Below, piece by piece: positions 17,275 to 25,860 of a stretch of 64,000 nucleotides of DNA; position 1 is the stretch's first letter; every line of letters begins with the position of its first letter. A program made the position numbers and the translations under genes. The stretch lies in NCBI GenBank assembly GCA_002737725.1, contig NSIP01000003.1:84501-148500 (forward strand). The letters are read 5' to 3'. The notes under the pieces were generated by a model. The model was not told where the DNA came from and ran no database searches. It worked only from the letters and a program-made list of their open reading frames with translations. Source of the DNA: Rhodospirillaceae bacterium (GTDB lineage: Bacteria > Pseudomonadota > Alphaproteobacteria > Rhodospirillales > Rhodospirillaceae).

Positions 17275-19278
17275 TTAGAATGTGGTTCGGATCGTAAACC
17301 GGACATCACGACCAGGCAAAACCACCTCGTCTTTGTTAAAGGCGACAGCGCTCCGTTCCATTGTGTTGGTGAGGTTGCGCCCGACCACACTGAACTCAAG
17401 ATCGGGCTGTTGCGTCCAGGGCTTGAAACTGATGCGGGCATCAAGCGACGAGTAACCCTCGGTTGGCGTTTCGCCCGCAGACGTTTTCGTTTGTTTTCCA
17501 CTATAGCGCCACTGTACGCCTCCGTTGAGAATATCACTGGTCCAGCTTAGGCCTGCCCCGACATGATAGGGCGGAATACGCGGCACGTTTCCTGCTCCAG
17601 AAAGTGTGGCCCGCACAACATCGGCCAAGACATCCAGCGAGAGTGCTCCTTCGGGGGCTTTGATCAATGCGAAAGCCGCTTTGCCTTCGAGCCCGCGAAA
17701 TTTCGCTTTACGTTGCTCGTAAACCAACTCACGCAAATCGTTGCCATCACCAACAATGCAATCACCTTCTTCATCGCACGTCCGCCCTGTCAAACGTCCG
17801 TAAATAAAGTTATCGAAGTGCGCTGCCCAAGCTGTGCCCTCAAAAGTGATATGCGGTAGGTTCATGCGCATCGTGCCTTCCACCGAATTGGAACGCTCGA
17901 TTCGCAAGTTGGGATTGCCCAGTTCAAATGTCTGGGGGCCGTCATGGGGGCCGCGTGCGAATAGTTCGGTTTGTCCCGGTGCGCGCGCCGCGCTTGATAG
18001 CGTGATACCAAAGGTCCATTCGTCAGTCGGCGACAGCACCAGCCCCGCCGACCCGCTCACAGGCGTGAACTTGCGTTGCACATCCACGTTACTCAGTGGC
18101 GTGCCTTTCGTATCCACATGCTCCACGCGTGCGCCCATTTGCAGTTTCAACAGATCCGAAAGCGGTGCTTCGGCAAAGGTAAACGCGGCCATCGACTGCG
18201 TTGTCGTGGGGAGCAGAAAGTCTTCGCCTTCTCCTAATGCGGTGAACTTGCGATGCTGGGCTTGCACGCCAACAGCACCCGCAGAGAGGACGTCGTTCGG
18301 GGCGAGCAAGGCTTCAGCGCGGCTATCCCACTCCTTGTCGGTAAAGGTCGATAAAATCGCGTTCGCCGCATCTTTTTCGCTATGGCTATAGTCGGCATAG
18401 CCTGCGTCGATATTGAGTGCATTGATCAGGCCGCTTTCGAAGGTGATGGCCGAACGCGCCAATCCCTTCGTCTGTGTCATGTCGATGTATGAGTTTTCAG
18501 CCGGTATGCCGTAGCGCGCACTATAGCGTACGATAGCACCCCCCGTTTTGGCCTCCTCGCCGATATAAGCCGTTCCAAACGAAAGGCCCTCACCGCGAAA
18601 GAACGAATTGGATTGAGTCCCGCCGGGGATATTGTAATCGCCCGTGTGCCGCCCAAACCCGTCGGCGTGAAACGCGAGTTTGTCGGAACGGGCATCGACC
18701 ATCGCAGCGCCCTCATACAAATCCGATCCGGTTGCGAAAGTTCCCGACGCCTCACCTGAGATTGGCTTATCAAGCGTCGCAAACGGCACGCGATTGTTGA
18801 TGGCATTTACCACGCCGCCGATAGCCTGGCTGCCATAGCGCAATGTTGCGGCCCCACGCACGACCTCAATCTCTTGGGTTGAAAGTGGATCAATAGGTGT
18901 GCCGTGGTCGGGTCCAACATCGGCGACATCAAAGCTGCCAATGCCATTCTCCATCACCTTGACGCGGCTGGCATCGAAGCCCCGTATGATTGGGCGGCTT
19001 GCGCCTGCCGCAAAGCTTGATCCTGTCACACCTGGAATATTGGCCAGTGCTTCGGCCAGGTTGGAGCCGCCGTTACGCAAAATCTCAATTCGGTTGACTT
19101 GACCAACAATGGTCGCAAGCTTGTCTGGATTGCTGGAATACGGTGTTGCGGTCACAACAATCTCTTCAATTTTAGCGGGCAGGTCTGTATCGCTCGCATG
19201 AGCTGTATGGACGATAAAAATGCATGGCAGCAGGAAGGCGCGCGCCATAGAGGCGCGGCCTATTTTGCGGTATGGCAT
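17275..19278 (-). CDS. ZnuD-like TonB-dependent receptor (probable zinc receptor)
   Basis: 667 residues from the ATG at 19278, chosen because GGAGAG precedes it and a signal peptide follows (MARAFLLPCIFIVHTAHAS); the frame is open to 19332. The TonB box/plug begins IEEIVVTATPYSS. The plug segments SFDVADVGPDHGTPIDPLS and VEVVRGAATLRYGSQAIGGVVNAINNRVP-type blocks match the ZnuD family of zinc receptors, as does a loop with a Cys pair (TCDEEGDC). The barrel ends in Phe. A DUF2946-like gene lies 83 bases upstream on the same strand. No Zur palindrome was seen near this gene, unlike znuA, so the zinc assignment rests on similarity recalled from the family. Confidence 0.8.
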   Translation of the reverse strand: MPYRKIGRASMARAFLLPCIFIVHTAHASDTDLPAKIEEIVVTATPYSSNPDKLATIVGQVNRIEILRNGGSNLAEALANIPGVTGSSFAAGASRPIIRGFDASRVKVMENGIGSFDVADVGPDHGTPIDPLSTQEIEVVRGAATLRYGSQAIGGVVNAINNRVPFATLDKPISGEASGTFATGSDLYEGAAMVDARSDKLAFHADGFGRHTGDYNIPGGTQSNSFFRGEGLSFGTAYIGEEAKTGGAIVRYSARYGIPAENSYIDMTQTKGLARSAITFESGLINALNIDAGYADYSHSEKDAANAILSTFTDKEWDSRAEALLAPNDVLSAGAVGVQAQHRKFTALGEGEDFLLPTTTQSMAAFTFAEAPLSDLLKLQMGARVEHVDTKGTPLSNVDVQRKFTPVSGSAGLVLSPTDEWTFGITLSSAARAPGQTELFARGPHDGPQTFELGNPNLRIERSNSVEGTMRMNLPHITFEGTAWAAHFDNFIYGRLTGRTCDEEGDCIVGDGNDLRELVYEQRKAKFRGLEGKAAFALIKAPEGALSLDVLADVVRATLSGAGNVPRIPPYHVGAGLSWTSDILNGGVQWRYSGKQTKTSAGETPTEGYSSLDARISFKPWTQQPDLEFSVVGRNLTNTMERSAVAFNKDEVVLPGRDVRFTIRTTF

Positions 19279-19361
19279 TGACTTCTCTCCGGACTCGAAT
19301 GGAATAGGCCGCGACCTCTTGCAAATCAGCATGCAAGAGAAGTCACGGCATCATGATGTTT

Positions 19362-19706
19362 TTAGGCGGAGAGATGCTGAGGTGGTGCGCGGGCTCGGAA
19401 GGCGGCGCATGAGCAAAGCGCGCTAATGTGCTCCACCAATGCGGGGACCGTGTTGGCGAGTATAGACCGCGTTGGGGGCGTAATACTGATGGCGTCTGGT
19501 GCTGCCGCCATCGCGGAGGCAAAACTGCAAAGGGCACAGTCATCGCTCTCCGTGGCGACATCAAAGTGGCTGTGATGTTCGAATTGGTGCGCTAATAAAG
19601 CAACATGTGCGCCGATCACAAGTGCGACCAGCAGCGGCCAATGCCACAGACGACGTAGTCCGTGACGAATTGTAGCTGTTGGTATGGTGAGGCTTGTTCT
19701 GATCAT
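19362..19706 (-). CDS. DUF2946-like small membrane-anchored protein
   Basis: 114 residues. One N-terminal hydrophobic segment (WHWPLLVALVIGAHVALLAHQ) is followed by a metal-ligand-like region: HQFEHHSHFD, then CALCSFASA and a later CSC. This His/Cys arrangement is typical of DUF2946 and related proteins found next to metal-uptake or TonB receptor genes. Same strand and directly upstream of the ZnuD-like receptor, so probably one transcript. The C-terminal tail is Arg/Ala-rich and low in confidence. Function unknown; a metal-binding accessory role is inferred from residues and position. Confidence 0.6.
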   Translation of the reverse strand: MIRTSLTIPTATIRHGLRRLWHWPLLVALVIGAHVALLAHQFEHHSHFDVATESDDCALCSFASAMAAAPDAISITPPTRSILANTVPALVEHISALCSCAAFRARAPPQHLSA

Positions 19707-19808
19707 TGTATTTTCAGGAAACTACAAAACATCACGAGATATGGCAAGGGTACAAGCGCTCAGGTTGATTTGCGCAATCTTGCAGCTCGCTAGGCTAGAT
19801 AAAAGTAT

Positions 19809-20408
19809 CTACCGGCATATCGTGGTTTGTCCGGTGACGCGCTGGCCGTCGATCAACACCACATGTGCGAACTCGCGGCACGGCCGGTTGTTTTGCATCC
19901 GGTCGGCCATCACGCGCACTTCGCCCGAGCGCCCCTGGTCATTCCACAAAAAACCCTCGCCCAGCGGCGATGACATGGCGCTGGTTTCGGCTTGGCGGTG
20001 CAGGTCTTGTTGGCGCGGGCTCAGCAAAGCCCACGTCTGCGGAGGTAATCCTTGACGGCCGGTTGCGGCGGGTGGCAGTGAGACAATCACAGGGCGGTTC
20101 GTGGGCGCACCACTTTCGTCGCGCACAAAGGGCCGGTTGATCTCATCGCGGGGTGCTGGCAAAAACCCCGGCGTCGAGAGAAACGTGCGGCCCCCGGGCG
20201 GCGAGCCTGTAGGTGCATCACCAAGATAGTTGGAACTCAGCGGTGTGACGCCGTTGCCCGAGAATGGTGGAATAACGCCCGGCGGGTTTAGGGGTACAGC
20301 CGGGTTACCGGCATCGGGTGTGCGTTCATACGCGTTTTGGAGCTGAGCAAAGGCAGGCGGGGCGATGGCCATGCCAAGGACCAAAATCATAATTTTTGTC
20401 TCACGCAT
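19809..20408 (-). CDS. 17-kDa surface-antigen-like protein, paralogue 1
   Basis: 199 residues. A signal peptide (IMILVLGMAIAPPAFAQ) precedes a long proline/glycine-rich spacer and a C-terminal RT0821/Lpp0805-type surface antigen unit: LGEGFLWNDQGRSGEVRV, then NRPCREFAHVVLIDGQRVTGQTTICR, with the paired cysteines of this family. It lacks the glycine-zipper and the N-terminal lipobox cysteine of classical 17-kDa lipoprotein antigens. It is the last of three tandem paralogues on the minus strand, 27 bases after the preceding one. Probably periplasmic or outer-membrane associated; role unknown. Confidence 0.75.
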   Translation of the reverse strand: MRETKIMILVLGMAIAPPAFAQLQNAYERTPDAGNPAVPLNPPGVIPPFSGNGVTPLSSNYLGDAPTGSPPGGRTFLSTPGFLPAPRDEINRPFVRDESGAPTNRPVIVSLPPAATGRQGLPPQTWALLSPRQQDLHRQAETSAMSSPLGEGFLWNDQGRSGEVRVMADRMQNNRPCREFAHVVLIDGQRVTGQTTICR

Positions 20409-20435
20409 ATCGTTCGCCCCCGTTGATCAGTGGAC

Positions 20436-21243
20436 CTAGTATGTCACAAGTCGCCATGCTTGGCCCCGCCTCAAACAGACGCGGCCATCAGCGGTGCGCT
20501 TAAACCAGGGCGTGCGAATAGTCTGCACCACGTCGCGACAAAATGATGAGCCGTAAAATCCTTCATCGATCACGGTAATTTCGCCGCGCAACTGGCGCGA
20601 CCGCCAGCTTTGTGTGACGCCGATCTCGGACGTCAGGGCCGCAACAAACACGCGTTCATGGGTGGTGCGCACGCCGTAGGAAAGCGAGTCGTAGAGATCG
20701 CGGGGAAACAGATCCCAGATCACGGCAGCGGGCACAGGCCCCACCCATGGCCGTGGCGCCTCGTAATAGGGCGGTGCGTAAACTGGCGGCGGCAAATAAA
20801 CCGGGGGTGGGAAATAGGGGCGAATGATCACGGGAGGAGGACGATAGTGGTGCCGCTTGCGATCACGTTCCACATCATCACGGCGTGGCTGGTCATAACG
20901 CGGTTCTCGCGGGTGGCGGTTGATCTCGTCGCGGCGCGGGGATCGGCTGCGGTCTTCGATCTCGGGCCGACGCGAATCATCTGGGCGGGCCCACGGGTTT
21001 GTGGCGGTGCTTGATCCTGAGGCGGTGCCGTGAGCGGAACATTTTCGCCGGGCACAATGCCCATATTCGGCGTCAAGCCGGGTGGTGGGTCTCTGCCTCC
21101 ATTGTTTTGTTCTTCGACACGACGCTCCATGTCGGCACGGGCATCTGCGTTGGGTCGTCCTGGGCCACCGCATCAAACACCGTCATCGCCAACAGGGCAA
21201 TGACGGTGCTGATTTTGCTCAGGTGGGGCACAAGCGCAGGCAT
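20436..21243 (-). pseudogene. 17-kDa surface-antigen-like paralogue 2, frame broken twice
   Basis: The coding signal changes frame twice. From an ATG at 21243 one frame gives a signal peptide (MPALVPHLSKISTVIALLAM..DAVAQDDP). Near 21145 it passes to a second frame giving NADARADMERRVEEQNNGG, which matches DNASARAQMESQQS of paralogue 3, and on to TAPPQDQAPP. Near 21005 it passes to a third frame, PWARPDDSRRPE, continuing through a tyrosine/proline-rich segment to the antigen-like end (FYGSSFCRDVVQTIRT; DGRVCLRRGQAWRLVTY). Both changes are explained by one missing base each. Either a pseudogene or two indel errors in the assembly. The longest single frame (21176-20436) has an arginine-rich out-of-frame N-terminus and is not credible as written. 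Confidence 0.7.
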
Positions 21244-21281
21244 GGCGCGCGGGATGTTGCGGGTTGCGGGCCGGGCGTGAC

Positions 21282-21953
21282 TTAGTTTTGCGGCTGGATG
21301 CGCCAAGACCCATCGGGTTCCTGGCACGAAATCCCCCATGCCTCCTGTTGCTGGCCATTAATCCTGATGGTTTGCTGGAACTCGCGGCAGTACTTGTTGC
21401 CTGAATAGCCGTCGCGGGTCACCCGGATCGTGCCGTTCGAATTATTGTCATTCCAGATAATGTTCTGGCCCACGGGTGCGCTGAGTGCGCTGGTATAGGC
21501 CGTTTCATGACGGCGGCGTTGATTATCACTCAACGCATCAATCACCACCGCACCAAAGAGACCCAGCACAATGGCATCAAATGTACTGATGTGATTGCTG
21601 CGATATGAGCCGCCGTAATAGCCGCCATAGTAGCCACCGTAGTACCTTGGTGCTGGCGCCCAAACCACGGCTGGTCCGCCCCAGCCCCAACCGCCGCCGC
21701 GCCAATGACGGTCACGATGGTTGTGTCGATCCCAATGGTCGTGGCGATCATGACGATCATAGTTGCGTCCGCCATCGTGTCGGCCGTTGTCAACATCGCC
21801 GCGACCACGTCCGCCGCGATAGGATTGTTGCGATTCCATTTGTGCCCGCGCGCTTGCGTTATCGCCACCGCCTTGCTCAACGGCATGCCCAGAACTGGCA
21901 AGGCATGCAATGAAAGCGAAACCCAACGACCCAACCCAACCCGACGCTGACAT
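21282..21953 (-). CDS. 17-kDa surface-antigen-like protein, paralogue 3
   Basis: 223 residues. GGAGG five bases upstream fixes the start; a signal peptide ends near GHAVEQ. A His/Arg/Asp-rich segment (about 50-85, many RHD repeats) and Gly/Trp- and Tyr/Gly-rich stretches (GGYYGG repeats) precede a short hydrophobic helix (FDAIVLGLFGAVVIDAL) and the C-terminal antigen unit: IIWNDNNSNGTIRV, KYCREFQQTIRINGQQQEAWGISCQEPDGSWRI. The full cysteine pair and DGSW end are intact. First gene of the three-paralogue run, divergent from the response regulator. The His-rich part could bind metal, but that is inference. Confidence 0.8.
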   Translation of the reverse strand: MSASGWVGSLGFAFIACLASSGHAVEQGGGDNASARAQMESQQSYRGGRGRGDVDNGRHDGGRNYDRHDRHDHWDRHNHRDRHWRGGGWGWGGPAVVWAPAPRYYGGYYGGYYGGSYRSNHISTFDAIVLGLFGAVVIDALSDNQRRRHETAYTSALSAPVGQNIIWNDNNSNGTIRVTRDGYSGNKYCREFQQTIRINGQQQEAWGISCQEPDGSWRIQPQN

Positions 21954-22203
21954 TTGATCCTCCGGGACTTTCGAGCAGGAGAATCCTGTCTCACCGTCCG
22001 ATCAATAAGATAGAAACAGGCCTTGTCGGAATTAAGGCAAAACCGCCTTAAATTCAGTGCCCTGCATCACTCTTTTGTGAGCGTTCCGGGCTCCGGTGAC
22101 GCGGCCATGATCCATGCCTGACAGGTTTTTAATCCCGGCGTAAGCCCCTGGTAACGGGTAAGCGCTCAAAACCAGCCGTGCAAATCGACACCAAGGAATT
22201 ATA

Positions 22204-22971
22204 ATGCAAACTCAACATGTTTCGGGTTCTGATGTCGCTCAGTCCGGGTTTGGGCCGATTGCAACCGCTGACCCTCGGCAAAAGGTAACTGTACTGGCGA
22301 TGCGCATATTGGTGATTGAAGACGACCGCGAGGCCGCCGAGTACCTCGTCAAGGGCTTGCGCGAAAGCGGCTACACCGTTGACCATGCTGCCAATGGCAA
22401 GGATGGCATGTTTTTAGCCCTGTCTGAGCCTTACGACGTCATGATCGTGGATCGGATGTTGCCCGGGCCTGACGGTTTGACAATTGTTGATTCTGTTCGC
22501 AAATCCAACATCACAACACCGGTTCTGTTCCTCAGCGCGCTGGGCGAGGTGGAAGATCGCATCGCAGGCTTGAAAGCCGGTGGCGACGATTATCTGGCCA
22601 AACCCTATTCATTCTCGGAGTTGTTGGCGCGTGTCGAAGCGCTGCTGCGCCGGGCCGGAACGCAACCTGAGAATACCTTCCTCAAAGTTGGCGACCTCGA
22701 AATGGATTTGTTGGCCCGCAAGGTCGTGCGCCAAGGCAAGCGTGTCTATTTGCATCCTCGCGAGTTTCGCTTGCTCGAATATCTCATGCGCCATGCGGGC
22801 CAAGTGGTGACGCGCACCATGCTGCTGGAAAACGTGTGGGAATATCACTTTGATCCGCAGACCAATGTGATTGACGTGCATATCAGCCGCTTACGCCAGA
22901 AGATCGACAAGCCTTTCGACAAGCCGATCCTTGAGACGGTACGCGGGGCTGGTTATAAGTTGGAAGTATAA
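22204..22971 (+). CDS. OmpR/PhoB-family response regulator
   Basis: Receiver domain plus winged-helix DNA-binding domain. The phospho-acceptor Asp is in DVMIVDRMLPGPDG, the Lys in DDYLAKPYSFSELLAR, and the winged helix includes LHPREFRLLEYLMRHAGQVVTR and HISRLRQKIDKP. Two starts compete. ATG 22204 has a textbook AAGGA six bases upstream and gives 255 residues with a 32-residue N-terminal extension. ATG 22300 gives the usual start MRILVIEDD (223 residues) but only a distant AAAGG. The first is annotated because of its ribosome-binding site. The kinase gene starts five bases after the stop, so the two form an operon. Confidence 0.9.
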   Translation: MQTQHVSGSDVAQSGFGPIATADPRQKVTVLAMRILVIEDDREAAEYLVKGLRESGYTVDHAANGKDGMFLALSEPYDVMIVDRMLPGPDGLTIVDSVRKSNITTPVLFLSALGEVEDRIAGLKAGGDDYLAKPYSFSELLARVEALLRRAGTQPENTFLKVGDLEMDLLARKVVRQGKRVYLHPREFRLLEYLMRHAGQVVTRTMLLENVWEYHFDPQTNVIDVHISRLRQKIDKPFDKPILETVRGAGYKLEV

Positions 22972-22976
22972 CGCAC

Positions 22977-24404
22977 GTGGGTTGGCTGAAGCGCCTTGTC
23001 CGATCGATTACGTTTCGGTTGGCGTTGTTGTATACCGCGATCTTTGCCGTATCGGTCAGTGGGCTTTTCTATTTCGTTTTTTGGACCACCTCTGGGTTTG
23101 CTCAACGCCAGCTTGAAGCAGCCATTCAAGCCGAGATTGCGGGTTTCCAAGACTCCTACGACCGCTCGGGCACAGCGGGCTTGGTCATGGCCATCAACCG
23201 CCGTCTCGACCCATCACGGCGAGATGGTGCCATTTATCTTTTGGTCGATCAGGTTGGCACGCCGATTGCTGGAAATCTGGGCAGTTGGCCGCGGCGTGTG
23301 GCGGTCGACGATTTGTGGGTCAACTTTAATATTCGCGATATGGAAGGCGCGCCCGAAGAGATCGCCGAAGCTCGGGCGCTGCAATTTTTAACGCGCGATG
23401 GCTTCCGGTTGATGGTGGGCCGCGATATTCGCGAATCTCAACAATTCCGGCGGCAACTTTTACAGTCGCTGAATGTCGGACTGGCTGTCACGGTTTTCTT
23501 AGGCTTGTTGGGTGGTTTTGTGTTTGGGCGCGGTGTGATGCGCCGTATCGAGGGGATCACGTCGACGTGCCGCTCGATCATGAGTGGCGACCTCACGCGT
23601 CGTGTGCCGGTGGGGAACGCCAATGATGAGTTGGGCCGATTGGCACAAAACATCAATTCGATGCTCGATCAGATCGAACGCTTGATGCGCGGCATGCAAC
23701 AGGTGTCCGACAACGTGGCGCACGATTTACGCACGCCATTAACACGCCTGCGCAGCCGCCTCGAAGCGGCGTTGCGCAAGCTTGAGGACCCGCAGCAAAT
23801 CGATGTGATCGAAAGCGCCATTGCCGATGCCGATCAACTCCTTGCAACGTTCTCCGCCCTGCTGCGAATAGCGCGTGCCGAAGCTGGGCTTCAGCGTAAT
23901 TTTATTCCGCTCAATCTGGCCGCGATTGGGGAGGACGTGGCTGAGATGTATGGGCCGCTTGCTGAAGAAAAAGGCTTGTCGTTCACAGCGCAATTCGAAC
24001 CGGGGCTCTGGGCTAAAGGTGAACGCAATCTGATCGCTCAGGCTTTGGCGAATTTGCTTGATAATGCCATTAAGTACAGCCCCGAGGGCGGGGCGGTGAC
24101 CGTCGTCTCAGTGTTGCTCAAAGGCAAGCCCGCATTTTTGGTTTCTGATACGGGCCCCGGTATTCCTGACGAATTTAAGTCCAAGGTCTTGGAGCGGCTG
24201 TTTCGCATGGAGCAAAGCCGCACCTCGCCCGGCAGCGGGCTGGGTCTCAGTTTGGTGCAGGCCGTGGCCCGCTCGCATAACCTCGAGATCAAACTCGAAG
24301 ACAATCACCCCGGATTACGTGTGACCCTGACATTTTCCGAGGCATTGCTTGCGCCGGTAAAGATTGAAACGCCGACCTCTCTTCCTGACGCACAAGCGGC
24401 GTAA
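22977..24404 (+). CDS. Two-component sensor histidine kinase
   Basis: 475 residues with a GTG start five bases after the response-regulator stop. TM1 is about 11-34 and TM2 about 160-182 (LAVTVFLGLLGGFVFGRG), enclosing a periplasmic sensor of about 120 residues. A HAMP domain follows (GITSTCRSIMSGDLTRRVPVG), then HisKA with the phospho-acceptor His249 in NVAHDLRTPLTRLR, and the ATPase with N-box LLDNAIKYSPEGG, DTGPGIPDEFK and GSGLGLSLVQA. The arrangement is QseC/TctE-like. The stimulus cannot be deduced from the sequence; nearby envelope-antigen genes make envelope sensing possible. Confidence 0.93.
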   Translation: MGWLKRLVRSITFRLALLYTAIFAVSVSGLFYFVFWTTSGFAQRQLEAAIQAEIAGFQDSYDRSGTAGLVMAINRRLDPSRRDGAIYLLVDQVGTPIAGNLGSWPRRVAVDDLWVNFNIRDMEGAPEEIAEARALQFLTRDGFRLMVGRDIRESQQFRRQLLQSLNVGLAVTVFLGLLGGFVFGRGVMRRIEGITSTCRSIMSGDLTRRVPVGNANDELGRLAQNINSMLDQIERLMRGMQQVSDNVAHDLRTPLTRLRSRLEAALRKLEDPQQIDVIESAIADADQLLATFSALLRIARAEAGLQRNFIPLNLAAIGEDVAEMYGPLAEEKGLSFTAQFEPGLWAKGERNLIAQALANLLDNAIKYSPEGGAVTVVSVLLKGKPAFLVSDTGPGIPDEFKSKVLERLFRMEQSRTSPGSGLGLSLVQAVARSHNLEIKLEDNHPGLRVTLTFSEALLAPVKIETPTSLPDAQAA

Positions 24405-24429
24405 TTATATCCTTTAGTTTAAATTTCTC

Positions 24430-24504
24430 GTCATTCCTGCGCGCGCGGGAATCCAACTTTTTGTTTGCATTGTTGGAAAGATACAAGATTGGAAAGATAT
24501 AAGG
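24430..24504. repeat. REP-like palindrome, copy 2, with 16-base tandem repeat
   Basis: GTCATTCCTGCGCG...GCGGGAATCCA spans 24430-24455, with a GC-rich palindromic core. It is followed at 24473 by TTGGAAAGATACAAGA and, immediately after, the near copy TTGGAAAGATATAAGG (24489-24504). Lies in the 202-base gap after the kinase gene. The GTCAT..ATCCA frame is shared with elements at 17141 and 40664. Confidence 0.65.
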
Positions 24505-24606
24505 TGGGTCCCCGCGTTCTTAAGGACGGCAACAATCTAAAATAACAAGCTTTGAGGCGGTGGAATTGCGTCGACGCCAATTCCTCTTTATCAATATTCG
24601 AACATT

Positions 24607-25860
24607 ATGAACACTTCCACTCCCCCCATCGATCTTCGCAACCCGTACGTACGCGCTATTGCGTTTGGACGCATGGCGGGCGTGTTGGGCCTTCAAATTA
24701 TCATCGTGGCGGTGGGCTGGCAGCTTTATGAACTGACCAATAGCGCTTGGTCGCTGGGCATTGTCGGGATTATCGAGTTGGTGCCCGTGCTGTTGCTCAT
24801 GGTCCCCGCCGGCAACCTTGCCGACCGCATGGCCCGGCGTAACATGGCAATCTATGCACAGATCGTGATGTTTGCCGCCGCTGTCGGGTTGATGGTTGCT
24901 GCGGCGACGTACGCGCCCACCTGGATGATCTACGTTATGATTGTGCTGGTGGGCGTGTCGCGCGCGTTTTCAGCTCCATCTGTGGGCACGATATTGCCGC
25001 AGTTGCTAAAGCCTGATCAGTTTGTCCACGCCAATGCCTGGGTCTCGTCTGGGTCGCAATTCGCAGCCGCGGCGGGCCCAGCCATCGGTGGGTTCTTGAT
25101 TGCGGCCACGGGAAGCACTGTTACAGCTTACGCGGTCGCGGCGGCCTGTCAGTTGGTTTATATCGCCCTGCTGTTAACCTTGCCGCGTGTCGGCCCACCA
25201 CCTTCGTCCGTGAAAAGATCAATGGCCGAGGTGTTGGCGGGCTTTACGTTCATTCGCGATAATCCGCTATTCCTTGCTGCCATCACGCTCGATCTTTTCG
25301 CGGTGGTGTTGGGTGGTGTGGTGGTGTTGCTGCCGTTGTTTGCCAAGGACATCCTCGATGTCGGGCCTATTGGCCTGGGGTGGTTACGCGCCGCACCTGC
25401 TTTGGGGTCGTTGACCATGGCCTTGGTGCAAGCGCGCATATCGCCGTGGCAAAGGCCAGGCGCGGTGATGCTGGGTGCATTTTTTGGCTTTGGCTTGGCG
25501 ACGATGGGGTTTGGCTTGTCGACCAACTTTGCGCTGTCGATAGCCTGTTTGTTTCTCACCGGCGCATTTGATTCTGTCAGCGTGGTGGTGCGCACCTCGC
25601 TGGAGCAAATCATTACCCCCGATCCCTTGCGCGGACGGGTGTCGTCGGTGAATTATATTTTCATCGGCATGTCCAATGAGTTCGGCGCGTTTCGCTCGGG
25701 TGCGTCGGCAGCTTTGCTCGGCGCTGTGCCTGCGGTCGTTGGCGGCGGCGTTGCGGTGTTGGCTGTTGTCGGGGCTGTCATGCTAAAGTGGCCGCAGCTC
25801 GTCAAGTTAGGGCCGTTGCATACGCTGTTGCCAAAATTGCCAAACGTCGAGAAGACCTAG
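24607..25860 (+). CDS. MFS exporter (EntS-like)
   Basis: 417 residues, predicted 10-12 transmembrane helices. N-terminal features include IAFGRMAGVLGLQIIIVAVGWQLYELT and the loop motif AGNLADRMARRNM (motif A-like) after TM2; SSGSQFAAAAGPAIGGFLIAATG and a second-half loop DPLRGRVSSVNYIFIGMSNEFG are typical of the EntS/enterobactin-exporter-like branch. It should export a small molecule by proton antiport; the substrate is unknown and no siderophore genes are visible nearby. The stop TAG overlaps the GTG start of the SDR gene (TAGTG), so the two are translationally linked. Confidence 0.88.
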   Translation: MNTSTPPIDLRNPYVRAIAFGRMAGVLGLQIIIVAVGWQLYELTNSAWSLGIVGIIELVPVLLLMVPAGNLADRMARRNMAIYAQIVMFAAAVGLMVAAATYAPTWMIYVMIVLVGVSRAFSAPSVGTILPQLLKPDQFVHANAWVSSGSQFAAAAGPAIGGFLIAATGSTVTAYAVAAACQLVYIALLLTLPRVGPPPSSVKRSMAEVLAGFTFIRDNPLFLAAITLDLFAVVLGGVVVLLPLFAKDILDVGPIGLGWLRAAPALGSLTMALVQARISPWQRPGAVMLGAFFGFGLATMGFGLSTNFALSIACLFLTGAFDSVSVVVRTSLEQIITPDPLRGRVSSVNYIFIGMSNEFGAFRSGASAALLGAVPAVVGGGVAVLAVVGAVMLKWPQLVKLGPLHTLLPKLPNVEKT

